A stretch of DNA of 64,000 nucleotides. Origin: Pyropia yezoensis (Eukaryota; Rhodophyta; Bangiophyceae; Bangiales; Bangiaceae). Made by a program: the position numbers and the translations under genes. A model generated the notes under the pieces. It saw only the letters and a program-made list of their open reading frames with translations. It searched no databases and was not told the origin of the DNA. The stretch covers positions 15,001,420 to 15,065,419 of the forward strand of contig CM020620.1 in NCBI GenBank assembly GCA_009829735.1, written 5' to 3'. Position 1 is the stretch's first letter. Every line of letters begins with the position of its first letter. Of the stretch, positions 23,342 through 34,530 are shown in pieces.

Positions 23342-24105
23342 AGCGGGTAGCGCCGCCCATCTTCCGCCGACTGTTGCTCGCCGTCCTTGATGTGTTCCGC
23401 GTCCTTGAGGATGGCGTCGTGCTGCGGGATCATCTGACCAGGAATGCACACGAGGTCGTAATTCTGAAAGTACTTCGCGTCCGTCTTGACGCGCGGGCGC
23501 GGGTCGCTGACCCACCCGGCTGCGTAGTCGGCCAGGACAACTCACACAGGACGCTTGCAGGCTTCGAAGGATAGGCCAGGCTCGGACCCGACTACTGTCG
23601 GCACCATGGCCGCCTGCCAACAGTCAAAAGACGAGCTCCAGAGGGAGACATGGGTGCGCAACTAAAGTTCCGCGCTCGTCCAGTTTCTTGCCGCCGTTGC
23701 TGGGGTAGGAGGATGTGGCACCATGCCGCCGACCAGCTTCGACGACAGGCGCGCGCAAGTCGAACGGACCGGCACCTGGAGGTCGTGGTAGACGGTCTGG
23801 CCGGAAATCGGAAGAATGACTTCACCCTGTCACAGCGCTTGTGTCGCAAATAAGCCCAGGCCAGCCCTCGGCACAGTTGACGGAGCGACAATCGTCCGGA
23901 TGGCCTCCGCGTCCGCCTCCGGCAGGAGAGCGTTCCCCGCCCCCCCAATGACGGCCTGCTCCCGGCGCGGCACGTCATCCGCGGCTGCAGGCCTCTGAAG
24001 AAGAGGCAGGGAGTACAGGTCCCGGCCGTTACCGGCCACCTGCATACCTCCATCCGCAGATATCTTCTGTACGGTTGCGGGAGACAGACGCGTGTACACC
24101 GGCAA
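23342..24105 (-). pseudogene. Degenerate SET-domain-like gene
   Basis: One minus-strand frame runs about 254 codons and is broken by three in-frame stops (about 23830, 23660 and 23545). The middle reads TVPRAGLGLFATQAL, then QGEVILPISG. This resembles the 'ipgAGlGLFA...kGevi..Y.G' entry to SET lysine methyltransferase domains. The C-terminal part (DYAAGWVSDPRPRVKTDAKY) has normal composition but no clear catalytic motif. The same-frame continuation across the stops argues for a real, decayed gene rather than chance. The SET label is tentative. Confidence 0.4.
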
Positions 24106-24950
24106 TTTTGCCGGAGGCTATCAATCCGCCACACGCAGCGGAGTCGCGACGTTGGTATCCGCGTCGGCGCGAGCGTCGGCGCCTGGGTGGGTGTAGTGGT
24201 TTCTTGACGCAGGCATGTCGCGCCCAGATAACACATAAAAAAGTCCTCCGCAGGAAAGCAAGGAGATGAGAGACACATGTAGCCCCCAACGGTCTGGCTG
24301 TCTTCGACGCGGTGAACGCGCATCAGAATCAAAGTTGTTCGCACGCTCAAGTCCGTCTATTTAGAAGTGGAAGCAACGCGCGCTCCTCGCGCACACTAAA
24401 ACCCCCTGGCGGCACACATCCGACGCCCCACGCCGGGTCCCGGTTAGGCCACTCCCGCCTTCCGACCCAAAAATGCCCAGCACTTCCCACAGACCTATCC
24501 GCCCAGCTGGGCAGGGGCCGGCCTCTCTCCAGAAGGACGAGCCCCGCCCTGCCATCAGTGCGTTGAAAAGCATTTCGTAGTACTTAGTACAAAGCATTAA
24601 GTGCAGACACTCATAAAGGACTCGGGAGTCATTCCCAACACAGGAGCCAAATCCTAAGATTCGGACCCCATCCCACTATCTCGCGCTATCCCACCGGAGT
24701 GGTGGTTGATTCCATTGAGCCCAGACCGAGCTTAGCAATTCAATCAGCGCTTGTCAACGGCAACAAGCACCGTTCGTCTAAATGAGCTTCCAGGTTTCCC
24801 TCAGTACTGACAAGCACAAGCTGTGCGTTTGCGCTTCGCTCACGCGCGCGCAGGTTGTCCCTAGTTCTTCCTGATGGGAAGAATCCGAGTACGACCTGCA
24901 CCGGAAGCTGCAAAAATACTGACTCGCAGCAGAACCCACGAAGTCAAATT
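24106..24950. other. Intergenic DNA, nothing recognised
   Basis: Mixed composition, short frames only. Confidence 0.35.
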
Positions 24951-25590
24951 ACGATCCGTGCGTCCGGCGCGCTACACGTAAACACGCGAATGGAAATTGC
25001 ACACTCTAGGCGGTGTCAGCGCAATCGTTCGACTTCAGCCAAATCTTGTGCTTCATGTTCATCTATTATTTTATGTCGTTGAGACGTGGATGACACAACC
25101 CAGCGTGTGGCTTGATGCGGTCACAGCACTGACGTGCATTTGTCTCGATGCCGAAAAAAGACAACCTGTGCGTGCGGCGCGCTGAGCGCGAACACAAAAC
25201 CGGACATTGCAGACGCTGGACGGTTTCAGCGCTACTGTTCATTCTCAGCAAAACGATGTGCTTCGGTTGCCACTTTTTCCATGACGTTTAGGCACGGACA
25301 ACACATTCTAGCGTGGGGCGTCACATGGTGCCTACAATGACGCGCAGTTAACTCGACGACGAAAAACTCAACTTGTGCGTCCCTCGCACGAAACATGAAC
25401 GCGAATCCAGAAATTGCACACTCTACATGGTTTCATGGCAACCGTTCGGTTTGAGCATAATTAAGTGCTTCGTTTGCCATCTTGTTTATGGCGATGAGGC
25501 ATGCACGACACAATCCAGCCTGTGGCTGAATTCAGTCACAGCACTGACGCACACATATCTCGATGACGAAAAAAACCATAACCTGTGCGG
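24951..25590. repeat. Degenerate tandem satellite, unit about 207-210 bp, three copies
   Basis: The landmark TGTGCG..CGGCGCGCT recurs at about 24957, 25167, 25374 and 25584. The same internal order repeats in each unit: ACACTC/GACGCTGG, TTCAGC, GTGCTTC, and GACGAAAAA at the end. Copies are clearly diverged. Confidence 0.75.
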
Positions 25591-25639
25591 GCGGCGCGCT
25601 GGTGGCCTAGCTGGGCGGGTCGCTATGTAGCACTCTCTT

Positions 25640-27150
25640 GTGCGATGGACACAAGCGCCTGGATTGTGCCCATGTGATGGGCTCCATTCGGTATGTGTTG
25701 GAAGATACGGAGGGGGTCCGGCGCACCAATCATTGGAATCAGCCGTAGGCACAAGCGGCGTGCTGGACCGATTGGAGCCGGGCGGCATCGCTGATGAGGC
25801 TGTGTGTACTGACGATTCGGGCCCTTGCGGCCGAGCGCAGCGAACTTAGTGTTGCGCTATACGACTCTCTTGTCTCTACGGTGCATGGCACATCGCATGC
25901 ACCTCTTAATAAAACACGTGCTGTCAGATACGTCTCTATGCCCGACTATGAAAGCCGCTGAAGCCACCGCCCTTACCCACACGCGATCGTCGGCGAAGCT
26001 CCTCCTTCTCGCTAAGGCGCCAATGCAGCGGATTTATAGGACTACGCTTGCCATACTGGGGGTTTGTGAGACTCGGTGGAGCTCGCTACAGACGTGCCTA
26101 GCCAGTCTCCTGCGTGTCAGTGGCGAGCTTTTGTGATTTGCAACGGAGCTTGGTGCCGCCGCTCCACCAGCTCTGCTGACACTACGACAGGAGGCGCTTA
26201 TGGACCGATTGGCATTTACAAAGTCGATCGTGCGACCACTCGCGCAGGCGACCGTTATTTTAGAGCGGGATGACACCTCTCTGGCGGAAGCCTTTTTCGT
26301 GTACGGTCGTATTTTCCAGCGCCTGGAATCCATGAACGAAAGATCGAACGGACATCCGCGGATTCTACGATAACCTCGAGCGTCGATGGTTGACGGAGGA
26401 GCAGCCGCTTTCGATCCTTTCGTTTTGCGTTCATCCTCGATACATGAGGATGGCACGAGCTATTTTTGAATTCCACCGATGCGGCACAGCTGCGGCTAAC
26501 TTTTCATCCCCGTGTTTGTCAAATGCGGCTGCTGGCTACTACATGAAGTCGTTCCCCGGAGAATCGGCGACTGCCAACGCCGTGGTCCAGTAAATGTTTG
26601 ATTTCCTCACCGATGATGCGGTCAGACAGGTCTACCTGTCTCAGTCATATGAGGACCAAAACCGCAGAAACGATGCACGGCCTTGGTTCAAGTTTTGGTC
26701 CTCTATTGAGAACACATGCAGATGTCCCGAGCTCGCTAAAATCGCCACCACGCTGTTGACATGCAACCCCAGACGGTGTCGCTTGAGATACTCTTCAAGA
26801 AGTGAGGTGCACAAGCAACCGAGACTTGCAACCGCATGTCGTAGTGTATTATGACAGCCCTCACGCGCGTGAAGAATGACCATGAGGACTTGACGCCTCT
26901 ACCTGGCTCGCAGAGCGCGAGGTCGACTGATCGGATGGTGAAGGCTGAGTAGTGGCAGCGAATCTCTTGTAAAGCGTCGCCACATCCGCTGAATGCAGGC
27001 AGCGCGGTCGTGGACGATGGTGACGCGGACGAGCCGCGTGGTGCTGCGAACACTCTCAGGGAGTTAACCGCGAGCTTGGTCCAGGACGAAGAGGACTCCG
27101 ATGAGGAGCCCGCGGATGATGAGTTTCCATCGTTCATGTGCTTCGATTTT
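25640..27150 (+). pseudogene. Decayed hAT-family transposase
   Basis: Pieces in the usual hAT order are spread over all three frames. VCTDDSGPCGRA and LRCMAHRMHLLIKHVL (about 25.8-25.93 kb) match the 'TDDAS..GRAR...CMAHQINLLVKDVL' block. ETRWSSLQTCL (about 26.07 kb) follows. LAFTKSIVRPLAQATVILERDD (about 26.2 kb) and LSILSFCVHPRYMR (about 26.42 kb) come next. PWFKFWSSIENTCRCPELAKIA (about 26.68-26.75 kb) belongs to the C-terminal dimerisation domain, and an acidic tail ends near 27.14 kb. Many frame changes and stops make it a relic. Confidence 0.7.
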
Positions 27151-27244
27151 AAGGGCCACTCAAATACCCGCGGCCGGGCATAATGCCCGCCTATGATTGG
27201 GATATGGGAAAAAGGGGCGTGCTGATTGGTTTGTCTCGTGCTTC

Positions 27245-27291
27245 ACAGCCGTTCTCCAAAAAACTGTGCACTCAGAAGAGCCGGCAAGAAG
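27245..27291 (+). repeat. Dispersed repeat family R, short copy R4
   Basis: It shares about 46 bp with R1 and R2 (ACAGCCGTTCTCC...GAAGAGCCGGCA), starting at exactly the same base as the other copies, then diverges. Confidence 0.6.
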
Positions 27292-28015
27292 ACGCCAGGA
27301 AGACGCTTTCGAAAGAACCCCCATTTTTCGGAGCAAATCGGCTATGTGAATGCTTCTTTCGCCAAAATTTCAGGCCGCCTATCTGGAGACCTCCCAGTAC
27401 GGCGCACGAAGACCGGTCGTGTGTGTCGGACGCGAGTGCAAAATCAGACAAAAAGCGTGCGCTTGACAGAGGTTGGCCTATTCCAGTGTGATGGAGGGGA
27501 ATCTGGCAGACGTGGCGCGCATTCTTGCATCCGTGGCGTGCGTCTTCAGCAAGGAGGCGTCTCATGTGTGTGGGAGGCCCACGTGTCGGGGGTCTTCCTT
27601 GCTCTGGCCCAAGAAGACTCCCAGAAGAGCCCAGAAGAGCCAAGAAAAGCCCCGCCCGACGGGAAGGCTCTTCTTGGGGAGCCAATGGGAGGCCAGTCTG
27701 AGGGCGTCTTGTTCAAATGGCCCTCAAGAAGACGACCACAAGACGCCAACAAGACCCCCTCTCACAGGGGCCCCTAAGGCACATCCCTGAGAAGGGGCCC
27801 CTTGCAGAAAGAAAGGGCACGAGAACTGCCCGACTTCACGCGAAGTTGATCAAGCGGCGAGGCGCAGGCCCAATTTAGTTCGAGTCGCCTACCGCCAGAA
27901 GACCACGAAAAAATAGTACGACGCACACACAGCTGCGAGAATCGCGCACACGCGATATGGCGACCCGTAGCAAGAATGGCCGGCCCGGCGTCGGCAGGTG
28001 GACTGATCGGGCCCT
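27292..28015. other. Intergenic DNA with GAAGA-rich and inverted short repeats
   Basis: AGAAGAGCCC-type words cluster at 27.61-27.70 kb. A GGGGCCCCT / AGGGGCCCC inverted pair lies near 27769 and 27794. No gene was recognised. Confidence 0.35.
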
Positions 28016-28556
28016 TGTCGAATATGACTGTGCGGGCGATGGCCGTCGGCCGGGACCGCGCACTGCGCCACGCGCCACATCCGACTTGCAGACAAGTGTG
28101 TTACAGCCTGACACAGATCGCGGAATTGCAGCGCTGGAACCGGGCCACTGGACGATCGTGTTATCTTGCGGCCGTGACCATGCAAAACGTGTGTACCGCA
28201 GCGATTCCAGGCAGATCTTCGACGCCGTCCGGTGCGATCTCGCATTTCTTAATGAACGCACTTGGATTCCACCAAATTTACCGACCTATTCCCTCAATCG
28301 TCACGATAGGATCTGGTTTTCTTTGCTCACATGCCCAGATCGATCGAGTGTGCTGTTGACCGGTCCCGCTAGAGCGGTTCTCAGCCACACATCGACTGGC
28401 GACAGTGAGATGGAATTGTCCAGAGCGTCTGAATTGGACACTCGTTATCTCATTCCATCTGACTGTGAATGCACCTTGCTGGTCAATTCCGCTGGACCTA
28501 TTCATTGCGCAATCTCGAAATTCGTGACCACCGTCGTCGCCACCGTCGTAACGTAG
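28016..28556 (+). CDS. Unrecognised open frame of ~180 codons in repeat R3
   Basis: The frame has a protein-like composition (for example GHWTIVLSCGRDHAKRVYRS and DLAFLNERTWIPPNLPTYSL), unlike the low-complexity frames common in this window. The same frame is preserved almost residue for residue in the opposite arm. No family is recognised. Two nearly identical copies cannot show selection, and other frames of this stretch are also partly open, so coding status is uncertain. Confidence 0.3.
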
Positions 28557-28690
28557 GCTGCATGGCGCTTGATTGCGCAGAGAGGCGTTCAGAGTTCGAC
28601 ATGGTGTCATCATGCTCAACCTAGCGATTGTTTCGTGCGCTTTCTCTCCTGAAGTCACAACTGGCGTGTAATACTTTTGCTGCTTTGATA
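28016..28690 (+). repeat. Dispersed repeat family R, copy R3 (left arm of a large inverted repeat)
   Basis: The first 540 bp (28016-28553) are nearly identical to the reverse complement of 29468-30008. A weaker match continues inward (28555-28650 against 29095-29000), while the other arm has about 370 bp extra. Confidence 0.9.
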
Positions 28691-28989
28691 TCCCGAGCTC
28701 GTGACGAATCCTAAGCAACTGCGCCCGAGTGTGTCTGCAAGCGAGTCTATGGTGACTTCCGCGGTGGACTACAACGATCACCTGGGCTTTAAACCAGAAG
28801 CAGGACGGCAATACTTTGAGAAGTTCGTGTGCACACCCCTTCATGAAAGGCAAAGTGCCACCGTTTAACAGCGTGGAATGTAAATTAGCGCTGAAACGGC
28901 GAACTGAGCCAAACGGTTACAGTCTCCCAATTCCAATGAGCGTCCAGGCGCCGTGACATGCAATCGAACACCGCACGACCTTCAGAGGG

Positions 28990-30377
28990 CAAGTGAACGC
29001 TACGTGCAAAAAACGATTGCGATGTCCAGCATGATGACACGATGTCGAACCCCGATCGCCCTTTCCGCAAGCAAGCGCCATACAGCCTACGCTACGTCTC
29101 CTTATTTATAACTTAGTTGACCCCAGTGGCGTGCACGAATTTCGTCAGCTGTGCGGAACATTTACAACTTGGTAATTTGGCTAGAAATCGAACCGTCCTG
29201 ATCGCATCGCGGCGAATCGTTAGACCTACGAAATAGTTCAGAAGCGTGTGCAGATTCCGTTCGCGCAGGCCAGTTAGCTCGACGCGGTGCGACGGCAGGG
29301 TCGAGAGACGCACGCCCAGACGCGCGGGGGCACGGGACCACCGTAGGTTGTGGGCAACAAGAAGGAGGGGGTGAGGGGGGGCACGCGGGTCGACGTGCAC
29401 AGGTGGGGCCAGTAGGACTCGCATTAATTATTGCGGTTCTAGACCTGGCAAAAAAAAACGGGGGGGACGACGGTGGCGACGACGACGGTGGCGACGACGG
29501 TGGTCACGAATCACGAGATTGCGAAATGAATAGGTCCAGCGGAATTGACCAGCAAGGTGCATTCACAGTCAGATGGAATGAGATAACGAGTGTCCAATTC
29601 AGACGCTCTGGACAATTCCATCTCACTGTCGCCAGTCGATGTGTGGCTGAGAACCGCTCTAGCGGGACCGGTCAACAGCACACTCGATCGATCTGGGCAT
29701 GTGAGCAAAGAAAACCAGATCCTATCGTGACGATTGAGGGAATAGGTCGGTAAATTTGGTGGAATCCAAGTGCGTTCATTAAGAAATGCGAGATCGCACC
29801 GGACGGCGTCGAAGATCTGCCTGGAATCGCTGCGGTACACACGTTTTGCATGGTCACGGCCGCAAGATAACACGATCGTCCAGTGGCCCGGTTCCAGCGC
29901 CGCAATTCCGCGATCCGTGTCAGGCTGTAACACACTTGTCTGCAAGTCGGATGTGGCGCGTGGCGCAGTGCGCAGTCCCGGCCGACGGCCACCGCCCGCA
30001 CAGTCAGATTCGACGGCTGGCCAATCTGGCCAGGTCTGACAAGGGCTTGTCACCGTGGTGAGCGCTGTTGGCGTTGAATGGGAATGTCATTGGTGTTCAC
30101 CCCGTGTCGGCGGGTGCATGCGATGGCACCAGCTTCCCGCGTGACATCGGTGGCGGCGGTGGCGCTCTCGCGAGGGTTTTCTCTCGGTCTCCAGGCGGGC
30201 TGGGGCCCATCACAGTTGGCGCTTTGTATATCGACTTCGTCCGACACTTGTTGGCATGCAATGTTGAGTCGTCTTGTTGGCATATTTGGGAAATCGTAGC
30301 CACGTGGTGCTGATGTTTCGAATTGTGGCTCTTGTTGCCGGCTCTTCTGAGTGCACAGTTTTTTGGAGAACGGCTGT
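28990..30377 (-). repeat. Dispersed repeat family R, longest copy R2 (right arm of the inverted repeat)
   Basis: Reading from 30377 downwards it starts ACAGCCGTTCTCC, matches R1 for about 400 bp, then continues as the near-identical partner of R3 down to 29468. About 370 bp of unrelated DNA (29100-29467) follow, then a short inner match. Its start lies directly against a Helitron helicase fragment. Confidence 0.8.
29511..30008 (-). CDS. Unrecognised open frame in repeat R2 (second copy)
   Basis: Nearly identical to the frame in R3, in opposite orientation (ALEPGHWTIVLSCGRDHAKR and onwards). It is convergent with the first copy, about 0.95 kb apart. Function unknown. Confidence 0.3.
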   Translation of the reverse strand, partial: SDCAGGGRRPGLRTAPRATSDLQTSVLQPDTDRGIAALEPGHWTIVLSCGRDHAKRVYRSDSRQIFDAVRCDLAFLNERTWIPPNLPTYSLNRHDRIWFSLLTCPDRSSVLLTGPARAVLSHTSTGDSEMELSRASELDTRYLIPSDCECTLLVNSAGPIHFAIS

Positions 30378-31485
30378 AGGTCTTGCCACAGCCTCCCGGA
30401 GCGTCCAGAAAAATCCGGTTACCCTGGTCCGCAATCAATGCGTCCCGCTCGGCCTCCCACACCGCACGTTGATGGGGCTGCAGCGCTGGCTCCCTCGCAC
30501 TTACCATCTCCAACAGCGCCTGGCGGTTCGCCGGAAGCTCTCTCGCCAGAGCCTGCTCCCGCTGCCGGGTGGCAGGGTTGCCACCCACAACAGGAGCTGC
30601 CTCGCCGAACAGGTGGATTTCGCCACCTTCTTCGTCGGTTGTTGCTGGTGGTAACGGCAGAGGCAAGTGGGATGAGCGCCGTTCCATCTCCAAAAGGCGT
30701 TGGTCGCTTTGCAACAGCACGTACCGTCTCACATCCGCTGCTGTAGCGTCCGGATCCAGACCCTGTGCCTGCCTCTCGCTCAGACGATGCGTGATATCTT
30801 CGGAGAGACCCACGTAGTGTCGCTCAAATAGACCGGCAGGGTCTGGTAGCTCGCAGTGCACAAGTAGGCAAGCAAGCAGGTGCCGCAGCTGCGCAGGCAT
30901 CTGCACTTGGATGGCTTTCGTCATGACCGAGTCCCACACTAGGTCGTTCGCTAGCATGCTGCGCGCCAGGCACGCTGCCCTGAAAGTCGGGTGCAGCACG
31001 CCCTCGTACGTCCGCAAGTCCTTAAATGAGTGCGGTCTACGCACACGGTACAGTGGCATGCGCAAGCAGTACACGTCCCCCATTATCGGTGACAGGCCAG
31101 GAACGCGTCCAATCATAGGTGGTGTCTCTCCAGCGACTGGCACACGGCTTCGACGCTTCCACTTCCAGGTTTTTTGCATCCACACAAAGTATCTCGGAAT
31201 GTCAGCGTAGAGCAGGGTGTCTGCTGCAGGCTCCTGATCGTCCCCTGGTGCCGCGTTCAGGTCGAAGAACGCCGTTAACGTCGTTCTCCGAGCCGGGGCG
31301 TTGGCAGCTCCGTGCTCGTCTCCCTCACGGAAGTACACAGGCTGCTCATTTTCCAAATGCACGGCCAGTTTCTTCACAGCCGGGAAGCGGTGCACAAGCT
31401 CGAACGACAGCATACGCCAGCACGCCTCGCTTTCCCCAATGAATTGACCATCCTGAAAGGATTGGATCTCATCAATGGGCTGGCG
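30378..31485 (-). pseudogene. Helitron RepHel fragment (pre-helicase region to Walker A)
   Basis: From right to left: DEIQSFQDGQFIGESEACWR, AVHLENEQPVYFREGDE, LLYADIPRYFVW, SFKDLRTYEGVLHPTFRAAC, LLACLLVHCELP and finally FLDAPGGCGKTY. These are the blocks between the Rep and Pif1-helicase parts of Helitron transposases, ending at the Walker A motif (GGCGKT). The helicase stops there: the next bases (30377 downwards) belong to repeat family R, and the frame merely reads on into it to 30097. Helicase motifs after Walker A are absent, so the protein cannot be active. Confidence 0.85.
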
Positions 31486-31521
31486 CTGTGCTGGACCAGC
31501 TGCGGGATTAGCGCCTTCTGC

Positions 31522-31800
31522 TTACGTGCGCAGAGGCTCAGCACGGTCGGGAACGACCGGAGGCGCGACCTGGCCGTTGGCGCAGCAAGAAGAAAAGCTG
31601 GGCGTTTGCTCAGATGACCTGGCCGATCCTTCATACAACCAATGAAGCGCCAGACAGTGAGTGCACACGGCCGTCATTCGCCCCACATCAGACAATTCCC
31701 GGGTGAACTGCGCTTCCCCACGGAGTGTTTCCTCCGAGCGCGTCCCAGAAGGTCGTGGAAGCTCCGGGTGCGCAGCCGGGGGACCTCCAAAAAGCGGCAA
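31522..31800 (-). pseudogene. Helitron N-terminal fragment
   Basis: MTAVCTHCLALHWLYE, then FSSCCANGQVAPP, and EPLRT match the cysteine-bearing N-terminal segment of Helitron proteins ('CPHCKALHF...CC..GKV.LPP...PEPL'). In complete elements several hundred residues, including the HUH Rep nuclease, separate this from the DEI...EACWR block. Here only about 40 bp do, so the Rep domain has been deleted. An N-terminal extension may reach further right but is not recognisable. Confidence 0.75.
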
Positions 31801-32654
31801 AGCGCCTCCTGGAAGACCGCTCCCGCCTGGAGCCGCGTCACCAACGCCGAGGGCTGGTGCGACTTCGCCGTCTGGTACAGTGCGTAGAAGAGAGCCTGAT
31901 GGTCCGCCTGTATGGATCCCGACTGCTCGAGTAGCGGGAGCTAGCCCTCTGGCCGTTCTTCTATAGAAATACGGCCAGCTCTGCCGCTCGCCGCCGCTGC
32001 AGTGGCTCCGAAGCTTGCCAGCGGAGGCAGTGCTGAATTTAGGTTCAGTCGAGCCCCCGGAGGAGCGGAAGGCCCGCCGCCTCCGACTGCGCTGCCGGCA
32101 GGAGCGCTTCCGGCGTTGACAATTTCCCCGATGCCACCCAGAGTACGCTCTACCATCTCCTGCCGTTAGGCATTTGCCCGCACACGTCCCATGCCGTCCA
32201 AATGGTCTTAACGGCGCCGCTCATCACCTGAATTCGGCATTTTTAAGTGCAGAACCCAGCGGGCACAAACTCAGTAGGTAGACTTGCAGCAGATCACAAC
32301 GACAAAACGAAAGCGCTTGCCAAAATAGCGGTGAGCTTTTGTCCGAATGTCGCTCTCCCCGCAACTTGCCAACCAGGCGGAAAAAAATTTGCAATAGGAG
32401 CCCCCCTATGGTACGTTGCACAAAAAAGATACATCGAGCATTATTGTCTTTCTTCTCCGGCGTTGTTCGGCCCACACCCCTCGGCCAATCAGGTGCCTCG
32501 GGAATTTGCCCCTGTGTAATGGACTGGTCCTGCTTGATGGTGGGCTCCTTTCGGGTGTGGTGTGCACGCTCATTAGTCAGGCTTTTGGGAAAGTGTGCAG
32601 GGTTTTGACGGCTGCCGCGGTGGCCATGCCAGGGGTGTCGCCGGTGCTGCGGTC

Positions 32655-33220
32655 GGCGTCGGCGACGGCGGCGACGGTGGCGACGGTGGCGACGGGGGTG
32701 GCAGTGGCGGCGGCGGCGTCGGTGGCGACGGCCGTGGCGGTGGCGACGGTAGCGCCTGGGGCGGCGGTGGCGACGCGGTGGCGGGGGCGACGGTCGTGGC
32801 GGTGGCGACGGCGGTAACGACTGGGGTGGCGGTGGCGACGGTGGCGACGGTGGCGACGGTGGCGACGGCGGCGGCGGCGGCGTCGGTAACGACGGCCGTG
32901 GCGGTGGCGATGGTAGCGACTACGGTGACGCAGGCGACGCGGTGGCGGGGGCGACGGTCGTGCCGGTGGCGACGGCGGTGGCGACGCGGTGGCGGGGGCG
33001 ACGGCCGTGGCGGAGGCGACGGCGGTGGCGACTGGGGTGGCGGTGGCGACGGGGTGGCGGGGGCGACGGCGGCGGCGGCGGCGTCGGTGGCGACGGGCGT
33101 GGTGGTGGCAACGGCGGTGGCGACGGGCGTGGTGGTGGCGACGGGGGTGGCCGTGGCGACAGGGGTGGCCGTGGCGACGGGGGTGGCCGTGGCGACGGGG
33201 GTGTTGGTAGCTTTGGCTGT
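32655..33220. repeat. GGTGGCGAC-type array inside element A
   Basis: Irregular 9- to 18-bp units built on GGTGGCGACGG. Every reading frame stays open, producing long artificial frames on both strands. Confidence 0.9.
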
Positions 33221-34147
33221 GGAGTGGGGGGCTTGCGTTGGTGGCGGTGGAGACGGAGAGCGTTTTCTGACGGTGGGGTCGGCCACGTGTTTGGGAGAGG
33301 GGGGGAGAGGTTGGCAGTATGCGGGGGGGGGGGGTCGTGGGCGGTGTGATTTATGTGACGGGACGGGAAGCGTAGGTGGTGGCGGTGTTGCTGGTGGGGT
33401 TGTTAGGGGCGGTGATGCCGCCAGCGCTGGGTGATTCGCCGGCGTCGGCACGATTGTTTTTTTGTAGTAAAGGAGGGCGGTCATGGGTGCCTTGTCGACG
33501 ATGTCATAGCCAGGCAAGGTATCCCAGGATGTCTCGTGCAGGAAATCGGTGGCGGGAGTGTGGGGCGCGGCGGAGCAACGCACAATGCATGCAGACTACC
33601 CCCTCTCTTGCACCCCCGCGCAAAAGAGAACAGGCGCTTGTTTTCCCTATTTTCTTTTGCGCCCCGGCCCTAGACCACGAGAGCCAAGCGGACTGTCGCG
33701 TTCCGCTTTTTTTTTTTTTCCCTCCCGTCTGCCTCCCATTATCATCCCCCTCCCCCCGCCTCGCCCACACGCCCGGGGTGCGTTTTCCTCACCCTGGCAC
33801 GCCCACCACAGCTCATCTAACGTTGTGGCTGGCGGCACCTTCTCCCTGGTTACCCCGTCCCCCCATCCCCCGAGCCACGTTGGATGCACCGAGGCTGGCA
33901 CCACCTAAGTCGCCAACAATGGACCTGTCGTGCCTGGCGGGAGGAAAGGGTGGAAGGGGTTGCTTGGCACTGGCTGGCGGGAGGGGCAGGACGATGAGAG
34001 GGAACCAGAAGGCGAGAGAGGCGCTCTCCGCTTCCTCATCGGGGACCGTCGGGGCGCACGCTAACGGTCTCGAAGCATGACTAACGCATGAGCACCAGTC
34101 TTGCTCATCGACCAATCACACGAGCGCATTGGTTGGAACTATTTCCT

Positions 34148-34182
34148 CTCGCGAGACCCTCTTATACACGAGGTCTCGCGAG
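34148..34182. repeat. Perfect 11-bp hairpin inside element A
   Basis: CTCGCGAGACC and GGTCTCGCGAG separated by 13 bases that include TTATA. Confidence 0.7.
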
Positions 34183-34530
34183 CGAAAAAAGAATCTGAAA
34201 AAAGTGCCCTCCAGCTGTCCCCGCGAAGCTCCCCTATCTCCACTACCCCCCTTCCAAGCCTCAGTTAGCACATGGGCCCGAATCAGCCCCCGAGCAGTGC
34301 AAATCAATGCGAAAAGAAAGGCCCCATTTCAGGTTCGTCAGCATCTGGTCCACTCAGGGTGTCCCTCAGAGCGGTACACAAACCAGGAGACCCAAGGACC
34401 TCATTAGTTCGCAAGGACCTCTATGGTCCTTCTGTCAGCATAGCGGCCGTGGACCCCGTCACGGCCGATGTCCTGCCCGGGCCCGAGCCGAGAAAAACCT
34501 CGATGTATCTTTTTTCTGCAACGGACCATA

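Larger units (their letters stand above)
32409..34528. mobile_element. TIR element A (TA duplication)
   Basis: Bounded by TA (32407-32408 and 34529-34530), with inverted ends of about 24 bp: TGGTACGTTGCACAAAAAAG on the left, and TGGTCCGTTGCAGAAAAAAG at the right end read inward. Element B at 39299 has the same ends. Right-hand 290 bp match B at about 87%. The interior is dominated by a GGTGGCGAC-type array. No transposase was found, so it is probably non-autonomous. TA duplication fits an IS630/Tc1/mariner-type mover, but the family is unproven. Confidence 0.75.

Noticed and set aside
32573-33583. 336-codon minus-strand Pro/Ala/Thr/Val frame
   Set aside because: Translation of the GGTGGCGAC array in element A. 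Only the first ~45 codons look protein-like, too few to support a gene.
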